A stretch of DNA of 64,000 nucleotides, taken from NCBI GenBank assembly GCA_023404095.1, contig JAEYDD010000042.1, positions 149,639-213,638 of the forward strand. The letters are read 5' to 3'. Source of the stretch: Pseudomonadota bacterium. Its GTDB lineage: Bacteria > Pseudomonadota > Alphaproteobacteria > Rhizobiales > Rhizobiaceae. Under the pieces are notes generated by a model that searched no databases, had not been told where the DNA came from, and saw nothing but the letters and a program-made list of their open reading frames with translations. Position numbers and translations under genes: made by a program. Each line of letters begins with the position of its first letter. Positions within the stretch are counted from its first letter, which is position 1. This document shows positions 1 through 8,824 of the stretch, piece after piece.

Positions 1-810
1 AAGATCACCGACAAGAACAGCGAGATCTACGGCATCTGCCTGCGCGGAAAGGCGGGCTGGGGCGAAAACATGGCCTTCCTGACCGCGACGGCGAACGCCT
101 TCGGCGCGCGCTGGTTCGACGAAAACTGGAAGCCGCAGTTCGACCAGCCCGAGTGGAAGAATGCCCTCGACTTCTACGTCAAGCTGATGAACGATGCCGG
201 CCCTCCGGGCGCATCCTCGAACGGCTTCAACGAGAATCTGGCGCTGTTCCAGACCGGCAAGTGCGGCATGTGGATCGATGCGACCGTCGCGGCTTCCTTC
301 GTAACCAATCCGAAGGAATCGACGGTCGCCGACAAGGTCGGTTTCGCACTCGCTCCGGATACGGGCCTTGGCAAGCGCGGCAACTGGCTCTGGGCCTGGA
401 ACCTCGCGATCCCTGCCGGCACGCAGAAGCAGGCGGCGGCCGAGAAGTTCGTTGCCTGGGCGACGGGCAAGGAATACCTGAACCTCGTCGCGGAGAAGGA
501 AGGCTGGGCCAACGTACCTCCCGGCACCCGCACCTCGCTCTACGAGAACCCCGAGTACCAGAAGGCGGCGCCGTTCGCAAAGATGACGCTGGACAGCATC
601 AATGCGGCTGACCCGAAGAACCCGTCGGTCAAGCCGGTTCCCTATGTCGGCGTCCAGTTCGTTGCGATCCCCGAGTTCCAGGGCCTTGGAACGGCGGTCG
701 GCCAGCAGTTCGCGGCCGCACTTGCCGGGCAGGTCAGCGTCGACCAGGCGCTGCAGAGCGCGCAGCAGCTCGCCGAGCGCGAAATGACGAAGGCCGGCTA
801 CATCAAGTAG
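1..810 (+). CDS. smoE: Sorbitol/mannitol ABC transporter substrate-binding protein, 5' end outside window
   Basis: The frame is open from base 1, so the gene starts upstream; 269 C-terminal residues are present. The sequence reads as the C-terminal two thirds of a family 1 (MalE-like) sugar-binding protein of about 430 residues, which would act in the periplasm. It is followed by two MalF/MalG-type permeases, a MalK-type ATPase, a sorbitol-type SDR and a mannitol dehydrogenase, the order known for the rhizobial and Rhodobacter smo operon. That context, more than the sequence itself, sets the polyol specificity. The signal peptide and start cannot be seen. Confidence 0.85.
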   Translation, partial: KITDKNSEIYGICLRGKAGWGENMAFLTATANAFGARWFDENWKPQFDQPEWKNALDFYVKLMNDAGPPGASSNGFNENLALFQTGKCGMWIDATVAASFVTNPKESTVADKVGFALAPDTGLGKRGNWLWAWNLAIPAGTQKQAAAEKFVAWATGKEYLNLVAEKEGWANVPPGTRTSLYENPEYQKAAPFAKMTLDSINAADPKNPSVKPVPYVGVQFVAIPEFQGLGTAVGQQFAAALAGQVSVDQALQSAQQLAEREMTKAGYIK

Positions 811-820
811 GCTCCCAAGG

Positions 821-853
821 CCCGGTGCAGTCGCCAATACTGGCTGCACCGGG
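821..853 (+). other. Strong stem-loop just downstream of smoE
   Basis: A perfect 10-bp stem (821-830 CCCGGTGCAG with 844-853 CTGCACCGGG) with a 13-nt loop lies 11 bases after the smoE stop. No T-run follows, so it is unlikely to be a simple terminator. In ABC operons such hairpins commonly protect the binding-protein mRNA from 3' decay or partly attenuate the permease genes. The rest of the 242-base smoE-smoF gap holds no gene. Confidence 0.6.
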
Positions 854-1052
854 GTTGAGGTTCCGTCCTTTCTTCTCCGGAGGAGGGAGCCTCCTTGCTG
901 GCGCCGTCGGGCCGTTTTCCGGGCCCAAGCGGGATGCGTCCCGAAACGCGGCGCCGGCCTTTTCGAAGACAACTCACGCGCCTTTCTTCCGACAGCCGGA
1001 TTTCCACCGGGCAGTTTCGGAAGGCGGGCGGGCAACCTGACCGGGAACTGCC

Positions 1053-1925
1053 ATGGCCACCCTTCATACCCGATCCGCCGCCCGCGCGATGATGGCACCC
1101 TCGGTGCTGCTTCTGCTCGCCTGGATGATCGTTCCGCTGGCGATGACGATCTATTTCTCCTTCCTGCGCTACAATCTCCTGATGCCGGGTATGGAGGAAT
1201 GGGCAGGCTTTTCGAACTACCGGTACTTCCTGACGGATCCGGCCTTCTTCCAGGCGCTGTTCAATACCCTTGCGATCGTGCTCGGGGTCCTGCTGATCAC
1301 GGTGATTGGCGGTATCGCGCTGGCGATCCTACTGGACCAGCCGATGTTCGGGCAGGGGATCGTGCGCATCCTGGTGATTGCGCCGTTCCTGATCATGCCC
1401 ACGGTTGCGGCGCTTGTCTGGAAGAACATGTTCATGAACCCGGTGAACGGCCTGTTCGACCATCTCGCGAAGGCGGTCGGCCTGCAGCCCTTCGACTTCC
1501 TCAACAACGCGCCGCTGATGTCGATCATCGTGATCGTGGCCTGGCAGTGGCTGCCGTTCGCGACGCTGATCCTTCTGACCGCGCTGCAGTCGCTCGACGA
1601 GGAGCAGAAGGAGGCGGCACAAATGGACGGGGCCGGCGCATGGTCGCGCTTCATCTACCTGACGCTACCGCATCTGTCGCGAGCGATCACCGTCGTCATC
1701 CTGATCCAGACGATCTTCCTGCTCTCCGTCTTCGCCGAAATCCTCGTCACCACCAACGGCGGGCCCGGCACGCAAAGTACCAACCTGACCTTCCTCGTCT
1801 ATGCGCAGGCCTTGCTGCAATTCGACGTGGGCGGCGCATCCGCCGGCGGGATCATCGCCGTCATCCTCGCCAATATCGTCGCATTCTTCCTGATGCGGAT
1901 GATCGGCAAGACCCTGGAGGCGTGA
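1053..1925 (+). CDS. smoF: Sorbitol/mannitol ABC transporter permease, MalF type
   Basis: A 290-residue inner-membrane permease with about six hydrophobic segments. The ABC-permease EAA loop is visible at roughly residues 188-205 (EAAQMDGAGAW...TLP), the surface that docks the ATPase. It forms the translocation pore with the next gene, 4 bases downstream. The start at 1053 gives a short basic cytoplasmic N-terminus before the first membrane helix; ATG codons at 1089 and 1092 are possible, and the ribosome site is weak at either place. Family assignment is firm; the polyol substrate is inferred from the operon. Confidence 0.88.
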   Translation: MATLHTRSAARAMMAPSVLLLLAWMIVPLAMTIYFSFLRYNLLMPGMEEWAGFSNYRYFLTDPAFFQALFNTLAIVLGVLLITVIGGIALAILLDQPMFGQGIVRILVIAPFLIMPTVAALVWKNMFMNPVNGLFDHLAKAVGLQPFDFLNNAPLMSIIVIVAWQWLPFATLILLTALQSLDEEQKEAAQMDGAGAWSRFIYLTLPHLSRAITVVILIQTIFLLSVFAEILVTTNGGPGTQSTNLTFLVYAQALLQFDVGGASAGGIIAVILANIVAFFLMRMIGKTLEA

Positions 1926-1929
1926 GACC

Positions 1930-2760
1930 ATGGCCCGCAACGTTTCGACACAGAGAAAGATCGTCGTCACCGTCGCCGCCTGGGCGATCGGCATCCTGAT
2001 CTTCTTCCCGATCCTCTGGACGTTTCTGACGAGCTTCAAGACGGAGGCGCAGGCGATCGCATCGCCGCCCGCATTTTTCTTCTTCGACTGGACGATGGAG
2101 AACTATCATGAAGTGCAGGCGCGTTCCGACTACTTCAAGCACTTCATGAATTCAGTGGTGATCTCGATCGGCTCGACGCTGCTGGGGCTGATCATCGCGA
2201 TCCCCTCGGCCTGGGCCATGGCGTTTTCGCCGACGCCGAAGACCAAGGACGTGCTGATGTGGATGCTCTCCACCAAGATGATGCCGCCTGTGGGGGTTCT
2301 GGTGCCGATGTACCTGATCTTCCGCAACACCGGCCTGCTCGACACGCGTCTCGGCCTCGTCATCGTGCTGACGCTGATCAACCTCCCGATCATCATCTGG
2401 ATGCTCTACACCTACTTCAAGGAGATCCCGGGCGAGATCCTCGAGGCGGCCCGGATGGACGGTGCATCGCTCGCCAAGGAGATCATCTACGTGCTGACGC
2501 CGATGGCCATCCCGGGAATCGCCTCGACGCTGCTGCTCAACATCATCCTCGCCTGGAACGAGGCTTTCTGGACGCTGAACCTCACGGCTTCGAAGGCTGC
2601 GCCGCTGACTGCGTTCATCGCCTCCTATTCCAGCCCCGAGGGCCTGTTCTACGCCAAGCTGTCGGCCGCATCGACCATGGCGATCGCTCCGATCCTCATC
2701 CTCGGCTGGTTCTCGCAGAAGCAGCTCGTCCGCGGCCTCACCTTCGGCGCAGTGAAATAA
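1930..2760 (+). CDS. smoG: Sorbitol/mannitol ABC transporter permease, MalG type
   Basis: A 276-residue permease with six predicted membrane helices and an EAA loop near residues 173-192 (EAARMDGAS...TP). MalG-type permeases form the heterodimeric channel with the MalF-type partner encoded immediately upstream. It starts 4 bases after smoF and ends 11 bases before smoK, so the genes are almost certainly co-transcribed and translated together. Nothing in it is unusual. Confidence 0.9.
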   Translation: MARNVSTQRKIVVTVAAWAIGILIFFPILWTFLTSFKTEAQAIASPPAFFFFDWTMENYHEVQARSDYFKHFMNSVVISIGSTLLGLIIAIPSAWAMAFSPTPKTKDVLMWMLSTKMMPPVGVLVPMYLIFRNTGLLDTRLGLVIVLTLINLPIIIWMLYTYFKEIPGEILEAARMDGASLAKEIIYVLTPMAIPGIASTLLLNIILAWNEAFWTLNLTASKAAPLTAFIASYSSPEGLFYAKLSAASTMAIAPILILGWFSQKQLVRGLTFGAVK

Positions 2761-2771
2761 GGACAACAGAA

Positions 2772-3773
2772 ATGGGAAGCATCACCCTCAATAATGTCTC
2801 GAAGGTTTTCGGCGCCCACACCGTCATTCCTTCCATCGACCTCAACATCGAGGAGGGCGAGTTCGTGGTCTTCGTCGGGCCGTCGGGCTGCGGCAAGTCC
2901 ACGCTCCTGCGCCTGATCGCGGGACTGGAGGACGTCTCCGGCGGCAAGATCGTGATCGATGGCAAGGACGCCACCGAGCTGCCGCCGGCCAAGCGCCGCC
3001 TGTCGATGGTGTTCCAGTCCTACGCGCTCTATCCGCATATGAGCGTGCGCTCCAACATCGCCTTCCCGCTGAAGATGGCCGGCGAGGACACCGGCGTAAT
3101 CGACAAGAAGGTGGCGGACGCCGCCCGCGTGCTGAACCTTACCGACTACCTCGACCGCAAGCCCCGCCAGCTTTCGGGCGGGCAGCGCCAGCGCGTCGCC
3201 ATCGGTCGGGCGATCGTGCGCCAGCCGGTAGCGTTCCTGTTCGACGAGCCTTTGTCCAACCTCGACGCAGCACTGCGCGTCAACATGCGCCTCGAGATCA
3301 GCCAGCTTCACCAGCAGCTGAAGACGACCATGGTCTACGTCACCCACGACCAGGTCGAGGCGATGACCATGGCCGACAAGATCGTCGTCCTCAACAGGGG
3401 CAATGTCGAGCAGGTGGGCTCGCCGCTCGATCTCTACCACCATCCCGACAACCTGTTCGTCGCCGGCTTCATCGGTTCACCGAAGATGAATTTCATCACC
3501 GGCGACATCGCGAAGGGCTATGGCGCGCACACGATCGGGGTGAGGCCGGAGCATCTCAACCTCTCCACTTCTGCCGGCGCCTGGCGCGGCACGGTGGGCG
3601 TTGCCGAGCATCTCGGCTCCGACACGTTCCTGCATATCGCGGTCGACAAGGTCGGAAACATGACGGCCCGCGTCGGCGGCGACTTCCCCGTGCGCCACGG
3701 CGACCAGGTCTATCTCAGCCCGCAGGAGGGCCGGGTGCATCGCTTCGACGAGACGGGGCTTGCAATCCGATGA
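2772..3773 (+). CDS. smoK: Sorbitol/mannitol ABC transporter ATP-binding protein
   Basis: A 333-residue MalK/UgpC-type ATPase. Walker A GPSGCGKST lies at about residues 36-44, the signature LSGGQRQR near 134, Walker B with DEPLSNLD near 158, and the switch His in VTHDQVEAM. A C-terminal TOBE-like region follows, including the EHLG segment. The frame is open far upstream, but ATG 2772, after ACAGAA and 11 bases past smoG, is where family homology begins. It energises uptake through SmoF/SmoG. Its stop overlaps the next start in an ATGA, indicating translational coupling with smoS. Confidence 0.92.
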   Translation: MGSITLNNVSKVFGAHTVIPSIDLNIEEGEFVVFVGPSGCGKSTLLRLIAGLEDVSGGKIVIDGKDATELPPAKRRLSMVFQSYALYPHMSVRSNIAFPLKMAGEDTGVIDKKVADAARVLNLTDYLDRKPRQLSGGQRQRVAIGRAIVRQPVAFLFDEPLSNLDAALRVNMRLEISQLHQQLKTTMVYVTHDQVEAMTMADKIVVLNRGNVEQVGSPLDLYHHPDNLFVAGFIGSPKMNFITGDIAKGYGAHTIGVRPEHLNLSTSAGAWRGTVGVAEHLGSDTFLHIAVDKVGNMTARVGGDFPVRHGDQVYLSPQEGRVHRFDETGLAIR

Positions 3774-4543
3774 AGAGACTCGATGGAAAGAGTGCGCTCA
3801 TCACCGGTTCGGCGCGTGGAATCGGCCGCGCCTTCGCGGAGGCCTACGTGCGGGAAGGCGCGCGCGTGGCGATCGCCGACATCGATATCGAGCGCGCCCG
3901 CCGGACGGCAGGCGAAATCGGCCCGGCGGCCTATGCGGTGCAGATGGACGTCACCAGCCAGCAGTCGATCGACGATGCGGTGGGCGCCTGCGTGGCTGCG
4001 GCCGGCGGGCTCGATATCGTCATCAACAATGCGGCGCTGTTCGATCTTGCGCCGATCGTCGAGATCACCCGCGAGAGCTACGACCGGCTGTTTTCCATCA
4101 ATGTGAGCGGCACGCTCTTCACGATGCAGGCGGTGGCGAAGCAGATGATCGCGCAGGGCCGCGGCGGCAAGATCATCAACATGGCGAGCCAGGCAGGGCG
4201 CCGCGGCGAGGCGCTGGTCGCCGTCTACTGCGCGACCAAGGCGGCTGTCATCAGCCTGACCCAGTCGGCAGGGCTCAATCTCATCAAGCATGGCATCAAC
4301 GTCAACGCCATCGCGCCCGGCGTCGTCGACGGGGAGCACTGGGACGGCGTCGACGCGCTGTTCGCCAAATACGAAAACCGGCCGCTCGGCGAGAAGAAGC
4401 GACTGGTCGGCCAGGAAGTGCCGTTCGGCCGGATGGGCACGGCGGCGGACCTGACCGGCATGGCGATCTTCCTCGCCTCGCGAGAGAGCGATTACGTCGT
4501 CGCCCAGACCTACAACGTCGACGGCGGCAATTGGATGAGCTGA
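3770..4543 (+). CDS. smoS: Sorbitol dehydrogenase, short-chain family
   Basis: A 257-residue classical SDR. The Rossmann motif is ITGSARGIG near the N-terminus, the NNAA motif follows near residue 84, the catalytic Ser is in NMASQAG, and Tyr and Lys are in YCATK at about 153-157. SmoS enzymes oxidise sorbitol (and galactitol) to the ketose with NAD+ in the cytoplasm. The gene overlaps smoK by 4 bases (ATGA). Its place between the polyol ATPase and mannitol dehydrogenase matches the known smo operon, so assignment is strong although SDR sequences alone predict substrate poorly. Confidence 0.88.
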   Translation: MKRLDGKSALITGSARGIGRAFAEAYVREGARVAIADIDIERARRTAGEIGPAAYAVQMDVTSQQSIDDAVGACVAAAGGLDIVINNAALFDLAPIVEITRESYDRLFSINVSGTLFTMQAVAKQMIAQGRGGKIINMASQAGRRGEALVAVYCATKAAVISLTQSAGLNLIKHGINVNAIAPGVVDGEHWDGVDALFAKYENRPLGEKKRLVGQEVPFGRMGTAADLTGMAIFLASRESDYVVAQTYNVDGGNWMS

Positions 4544-4686
4544 CGAAGGATCGCCCGCGGCTTTCGCTGGCTTCCGAATCGACGAAACGAAGGCTGGCGG
4601 CGACTGAACGACGCCGGCACGGAAAGGCTTTGCATTCTGCAATAACCGGAAGCGGCAGACCCGCGCACGACCGGAAGGAAAAGACC

Positions 4687-6171
4687 ATGACCACCAAACT
4701 GTCGCTGGCAAACCTCGAAACGGTGAGCAAGACCGCCGGCGTGCCCGCCTACGCCAGGTCGGCACTGAAGGCCGGCATCGTCCATTTCGGCGTCGGCAAC
4801 TTCCACCGGGCGCACCAGGCGGTCTATCTCGATGCGCTCTTCAATGCCGGGCGGGATTTCGACTGGGCGATCGTCGGCGCGGGCGTGCTGCCGTCGGACG
4901 AGGCGATGCGGGCGAAGCTTGCAGACCAGGACTATCTGACGACGGTGGTCGAGCAGGACAACAACCGCACCGGCGCGCATGTCACCGGCGCGATGATCGA
5001 CTATCTCAAGCCCGGCGACGTGGCGGCGACGGTGGCACGGCTCGCCGATCCGTCCATCCGCATCGTGTCGCTGACGATTACCGAGGGCGGCTACTTCATC
5101 GATCCGGCGTCGGGCGTGTTCAATCCGGCGCACCCGGCGATCGCGGCGGACGGAAAGAACCCGGACGATCCGAAGACGGTGTTCGGCCTCATCCTTGCCG
5201 GGCTGAAGGCGCGCAAGGACAAGGCCATCGCGCCGTTTACGATCATGTCCTGCGACAACATCCCCGGCAATGGCGAGGTGACGCATGCCGCCGTTTCCGG
5301 TCTCGCGCGGCTCTCCGATCCGGATTTCGCAGACTGGATCGACGCGAGCGTTGCCTTCCCGAACGGGATGGTGGACCGGATCACGCCGGCAACCGGGCAG
5401 CGCGAGATCGGGATCGTCGCAGACGAATACGGCATCGAGGACCAGTGGCCGGTCTTCTGCGAGGAATTCAAGCAGTGGGTGCTGGAGGACAAGTTCCCGC
5501 AGGGACGCCCGGCGCTGGAGACGGTCGGCGTGCAGTTCGTGCCCGATGTGGCGCCCTACGAACACATGAAGATCCGCATCCTCAACGGCGGGCACGCGGC
5601 CATCGCCTATCCGGCAGCCCTCCTCGACATCCATTTCGTCCATGAGGCGATGGAGGATGTCGATATCCGCGCCTTCCTCGCCAAGCTGGAGCGTGACGAG
5701 ATCATTCCGGTGATCCCGCCGGTGCCCGATACCGACCTTGCCGACTATTTCGCGCTGATCGAGAAACGCTTCTCCAATCCCAAGATCGGCGACACCATTC
5801 CGCGCCTTGCCCAGGATGGCTCGAACCGACAGCCGAAGTTCATCCTGCCATCGACCGCCGACCGGCTGCGACGTGGCGAGGACGTCGTCGGTCTGTCGCT
5901 CGTCTCAGCGCTGTGGTGCCGCTATTGCGCAGGTACGTCGGACAGCGGCAAGGCGATCGTTTTCAACGACGCCAGCGCCGAGCGCCTGCAGGCCGCCGCG
6001 CTGAAGGCCAAGGACGATCCGGCCGCCTTCCTTGCGCTTTCCGACATCTTCGGCGAGGTTGCAGCCTCCGAGTTGTTCCGTCGGCGATTCGCCCATGCCC
6101 TCCAGAGCCTTTGGGACAGGGGCACGCGCGCCACGCTGCGGCTCTATCTCGACGACAAGCTGGCGGTGTGA
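4687..6171 (+). CDS. mtlK: Mannitol 2-dehydrogenase
   Basis: A 494-residue long-chain mannitol dehydrogenase, the usual length for the polyol-specific family. The N-terminal cofactor domain carries GVGNFHRAHQA near residue 36. The C-terminal half carries the catalytic-lysine/histidine segment around KIRILNGGHA at about residue 295. It converts D-mannitol to D-fructose with NAD+, also acting on arabitol or sorbitol in relatives. The frame is open upstream through smoS, but ATG 4687 has a good ribosome site (GGAAGGAAAAG) and matches the family N-terminus. A 143-base gap separates it from smoS. Confidence 0.92.
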   Translation: MTTKLSLANLETVSKTAGVPAYARSALKAGIVHFGVGNFHRAHQAVYLDALFNAGRDFDWAIVGAGVLPSDEAMRAKLADQDYLTTVVEQDNNRTGAHVTGAMIDYLKPGDVAATVARLADPSIRIVSLTITEGGYFIDPASGVFNPAHPAIAADGKNPDDPKTVFGLILAGLKARKDKAIAPFTIMSCDNIPGNGEVTHAAVSGLARLSDPDFADWIDASVAFPNGMVDRITPATGQREIGIVADEYGIEDQWPVFCEEFKQWVLEDKFPQGRPALETVGVQFVPDVAPYEHMKIRILNGGHAAIAYPAALLDIHFVHEAMEDVDIRAFLAKLERDEIIPVIPPVPDTDLADYFALIEKRFSNPKIGDTIPRLAQDGSNRQPKFILPSTADRLRRGEDVVGLSLVSALWCRYCAGTSDSGKAIVFNDASAERLQAAALKAKDDPAAFLALSDIFGEVAASELFRRRFAHALQSLWDRGTRATLRLYLDDKLAV

Positions 6172-6249
6172 CCCGCCTGTGGAATGAACGAGGTCAAGGC
6201 GGTCGGTTCGCGTCGGAAGCGACCGTCCGGGCCGGAATACGGATTGGCA

Positions 6250-6939
6250 ATGATGGCTGCAGGCCCGACCGAGCTGGTGATTTTCGATTGCGACGGCGTG
6301 CTCGTCGACAGCGAGCCCATCTCTCTCGCCGTCCTCGTCGATGCGCTCGACGTTGCGGGCGTCAGCATGGACGCCACGGAAGCGACCGAACGGTTTCTCG
6401 GCAAGAGCCTCAAGTCCATGTCGGAAATCCTGCACGACGACTACGGGCTTGCGGTGGATGACCTCTTCCTGGAAGGAATGCGCAAGACGCTCTATGCCCG
6501 CTTTTCCCAGGAACTTCAGCCGATCGACGGCATCCGCCAGGTGGTCGATGCGCTGCCGGTGTCGTTCTGCGTGGCCTCGTCCAGCCAACCCGAGCGCATT
6601 CGCCTTTCGCTATCTGTGACCGGGCTGATCGACCGCTTCGAGCCGAACATCTTCAGCGCCACGATGGTCCGCAACGGCAAGCCTGCGCCCGACCTTTTCC
6701 TGCATGCAAGCCGCGCGATGGGCATTTCGCCGGGGTCCTGCGTCGTCGTGGAGGACAGTCCGGCAGGGGTGATGGCGGCCAAGGCGGCGGGGATGCGTGT
6801 GCTTGCCTTTGCCGGCGGCTCGCATGCGCGAAACGCGCGCCATCGCGCAGCCCTTTCAAGCCTGGAACCGGACGTCCTGTTTGACGACATGCGGGATTTG
6901 CTCCAGTTTGTGGGCGAGGAGAATCCCACGGGAACATGA
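6250..6939 (+). CDS. HAD-family hydrolase, beta-phosphoglucomutase/phosphatase-like
   Basis: About 229 residues. Motif I FDCDGVLVDSEP is near residue 11, with the first Asp as the expected phosphoryl acceptor. Motif II is around VASSSQPER, the motif III Lys is in NGKPAPDLF, and the motif IV acidic residues are in VVEDSPAGV. It is a cap-type-1 sugar-phosphate phosphatase or mutase of the cytoplasm. The start at 6250 (an adjacent ATG is at 6253) puts motif I where the family expects it; an in-frame ATG at 6184 would add 22 unlikely residues. It ends 4 bases before the kinase gene. Substrate is not known. Confidence 0.85.
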   Translation: MMAAGPTELVIFDCDGVLVDSEPISLAVLVDALDVAGVSMDATEATERFLGKSLKSMSEILHDDYGLAVDDLFLEGMRKTLYARFSQELQPIDGIRQVVDALPVSFCVASSSQPERIRLSLSVTGLIDRFEPNIFSATMVRNGKPAPDLFLHASRAMGISPGSCVVVEDSPAGVMAAKAAGMRVLAFAGGSHARNARHRAALSSLEPDVLFDDMRDLLQFVGEENPTGT

Positions 6940-6943
6940 CTTC

Positions 6944-8527
6944 ATGCGCGATCTGATCGTTGCGGTCGACATCGGGACCGGAAGCGCCCGTGCGGGCGTT
7001 TTCGATCGGGCCGGCGCCATGCTTGCGCGCGCCGAGCACGCGATTGCGATGAGCCGGCCGCGCGAGAATTTTGCGGAGCATGATTCCGAAGACATCTGGA
7101 AGGCTGCGTGCTCGGCCGTGCGCGCGGCCTGCGAAACGGCTGGCGTCGGCGCAGGCCGGGTCGCAGCGCTCGGTTTTGACGCGACCTGCTCGCTCGTGGT
7201 CCGCGACATGGGGGCGGCCCAGCTTTCGGTCTCGGGCGAGGAGGATCCGCGCTGGGACACGATCGTCTGGCTCGATCACCGCGCACTCGAAGAGGCAGAT
7301 TTCTGTACTGCCACGCAGCATCCCGTGCTCGACCACTCCGGCAAGGTAATGTCGCCGGAAATGCAGATGCCGAAGTTGATGTGGCTGAAGCGGCATCGGC
7401 CGGAGCAATGGGCGAAGGCGGGGTACTTCTTCGACCTTGCGGACTTCATGACATGGAAGGCGACCGGATCGCAGGCGCGCTCGCGCTGCACGATCACCGC
7501 GAAATGGAACTATCTCGCCCATGACGGCCGCGGATGGCAGGAGGACTTTCTCGCGGCGATCGGGCTCGAGGACCTGCAGGACCGCAGCGCGCTGCCGGGC
7601 GATACGCTGCCCGTCGGAAGCGCGGTCGGACGCCTGAGCAGGCGGGCGGCGGAAGAACTCGGGCTGGATACGGGCTGCATCGTAGGCGCCGGAATGATCG
7701 ATGCGTATGCTGGCGCGCTCGGTCTTCTCGGCCACCTGGCCGGAGAGCCGCGCCGGCTGGAACGCCGGCTCGGCCTGATCGGCGGCACGTCGAGCTGCGT
7801 CGTCGCCTTTTCCAAGGAAAAGAAATTCGGCTTCGGCATGTGGGGACCCTACTACGAGGCCGTGCTGCCGGGGCACTGGCTGGTGGAGGGGGGGCAGTCG
7901 GCAACGGGCGCGCTTCTGGACCATATTGTGCGACTGCACAGCGCTGGCGGGGAGCCTACGCCGGCCACCCACCAGCGCATCGCCAATCGCGTGCGCGAGC
8001 TGCGGGCGCTGGAGGGCGACGAATTCGCTGCACGGCTGCATGTGTTGCCGGATTTTCACGGCAATCGCTCGCCCCTTGCCGATCCGCATGGGCTCGGGGT
8101 CATCAGCGGGCTGTCGCTGGATGCAACGTTCGACAGTCTCTGCCGGCTCTATTGGAAGACCTGCGTGGCGATCGTGCTCGGCATCCGCCACGTCATCGAC
8201 AAGCTCGGGGAGTGCGGCTACGCCGTGGACGCGCTGCATGTGACCGGCGGCCATCTGCACAATCCGCTGTTGATGGAGCTGTACCGGGACGTGACCGGGC
8301 GACGGCTGGTGGTGCCGAAGACCAGCGACGCGGTGCTGCTCGGCACGGCGACGGCTGCTGCGGTTGCCGGGAGGCTTCATTCCGATCTCGCCTCTGCGGG
8401 GGCAGCGATGTATCCCGGCGGCACCGAGCACTCGCCCGATCCGGCGCACGCTGCAGCCTACGAGCGCGACTACCGGCGATTTCTGGCACTTTACCGCCAT
8501 CGCGACGAGCTTGAAAAAATCGTCTGA
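6944..8527 (+). CDS. FGGY-family pentulose kinase (ribulokinase/xylulokinase-like)
   Basis: A 527-residue FGGY kinase. The N-terminal phosphate-binding motif is DIGTGSARAGVFD at residues 8-20. A GGTSS segment and the conserved DFHGNRSPLADP segment follow in the middle, and the C-terminal adenosine motif is HVTGGHLHNPL. It resembles the D-ribulose kinase branch more than classic XylB, though either annotation may be seen. It would phosphorylate the ketose made by the polyol dehydrogenases upstream. ATG 6944 is chosen because it begins directly at the family N-terminus, 4 bases after the HAD gene. Confidence 0.85.
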   Translation: MRDLIVAVDIGTGSARAGVFDRAGAMLARAEHAIAMSRPRENFAEHDSEDIWKAACSAVRAACETAGVGAGRVAALGFDATCSLVVRDMGAAQLSVSGEEDPRWDTIVWLDHRALEEADFCTATQHPVLDHSGKVMSPEMQMPKLMWLKRHRPEQWAKAGYFFDLADFMTWKATGSQARSRCTITAKWNYLAHDGRGWQEDFLAAIGLEDLQDRSALPGDTLPVGSAVGRLSRRAAEELGLDTGCIVGAGMIDAYAGALGLLGHLAGEPRRLERRLGLIGGTSSCVVAFSKEKKFGFGMWGPYYEAVLPGHWLVEGGQSATGALLDHIVRLHSAGGEPTPATHQRIANRVRELRALEGDEFAARLHVLPDFHGNRSPLADPHGLGVISGLSLDATFDSLCRLYWKTCVAIVLGIRHVIDKLGECGYAVDALHVTGGHLHNPLLMELYRDVTGRRLVVPKTSDAVLLGTATAAAVAGRLHSDLASAGAAMYPGGTEHSPDPAHAAAYERDYRRFLALYRHRDELEKIV

Positions 8528-8544
8528 AAAAAATCGAAACCGCC

Positions 8545-8569
8545 GGAACCTTTTTGGGTGCGCCGAGTT
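8545..8569 (+). promoter_or_regulatory. EcfG-type (general stress sigma) promoter for a candidate small RNA
   Basis: GGAAC at 8545-8549, an 18-base spacer, then TT at 8568-8569 matches the rhizobial RpoE2/EcfG consensus GGAAC-N18/19-TT. Its first 12 bases, GGAACCTTTTTG, are identical to those of the nepR-ecfG promoter at 9697. It lies 18 bases after the kinase stop, with no coding gene in front of it on this strand before a terminator at 8702. Confidence 0.6.
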
Positions 8570-8574
8570 TTCCC

Positions 8575-8702
8575 ATCGTCACCGGCATGCGCATTCCCCC
8601 AGTGCGAGGCCCTCGAGCCGGTGCAAATGCCGCGCGCCGTGTCCCCTCCGGCCCGCGGAATTTTAGGCAGCCAGCGCCCCCCGCGCTGGCTGCTCTTATT
8701 TT
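8575..8702 (+). ncRNA. Candidate stress-induced small RNA with three C-rich hairpin loops
   Basis: A transcript from the EcfG-type promoter would start near 8575 and end at the perfect terminator at 8667-8702, giving about 130 nt. Three hairpins can be drawn. Hairpin 1 pairs 8580-8586 with 8617-8623; inside it 8590-8593 pairs with 8603-8606 around the loop TTCCCCCAG. Hairpin 2 pairs 8630-8634 with 8654-8658, and inside 8636-8639 with 8649-8652 around TGTCCCCTC. The terminator has the loop CCCCCCG. Each loop shows four to six C in a row, like alphaproteobacterial RNAs that pair with G-rich ribosome sites (GsrN of Caulobacter is stress-sigma controlled). No open frame is convincing here. The RNA is inferred, not shown. 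Confidence 0.5.
8667..8702 (+). terminator. Rho-independent terminator
   Basis: A perfect 10-bp stem (8667-8676 GCAGCCAGCG with 8684-8693 CGCTGGCTGC) has a 7-base C-rich loop and is followed by TCTTATTTT. It can end both the polyol operon and the candidate small RNA. The other strand has no T-run, so it works only in the plus direction. Confidence 0.85.
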
Positions 8703-8749
8703 GGCGGATTGCTTTCCGAGAGGCGGTCGAAAAAGTTCCGAAAAACGAA

Positions 8750-8783
8750 GAAAAAAAGAGGACGGGCCAAATGCCGCGTCCTC
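8750..8783 (-). terminator. Terminator of phyR
   Basis: On the minus strand GAGGACG (8783-8777) pairs with CGTCCTC (8764-8758) and is followed by seven T (8757-8751). It lies about 40 bases after the phyR stop and insulates it from the convergent plus-strand transcript ending at 8702. Confidence 0.8.
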
Positions 8784-8824
8784 AGATGTGCTTTAGCCGG
8801 AGCCTTGGGAGAGGGCCGCGCGCT

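Noticed and set aside
174..2142. Long minus-strand open frames opposite the smo genes
   Set aside because: They mirror GC-rich codons of real plus-strand genes, show Arg/His/Pro-rich low-complexity protein and have no family features.
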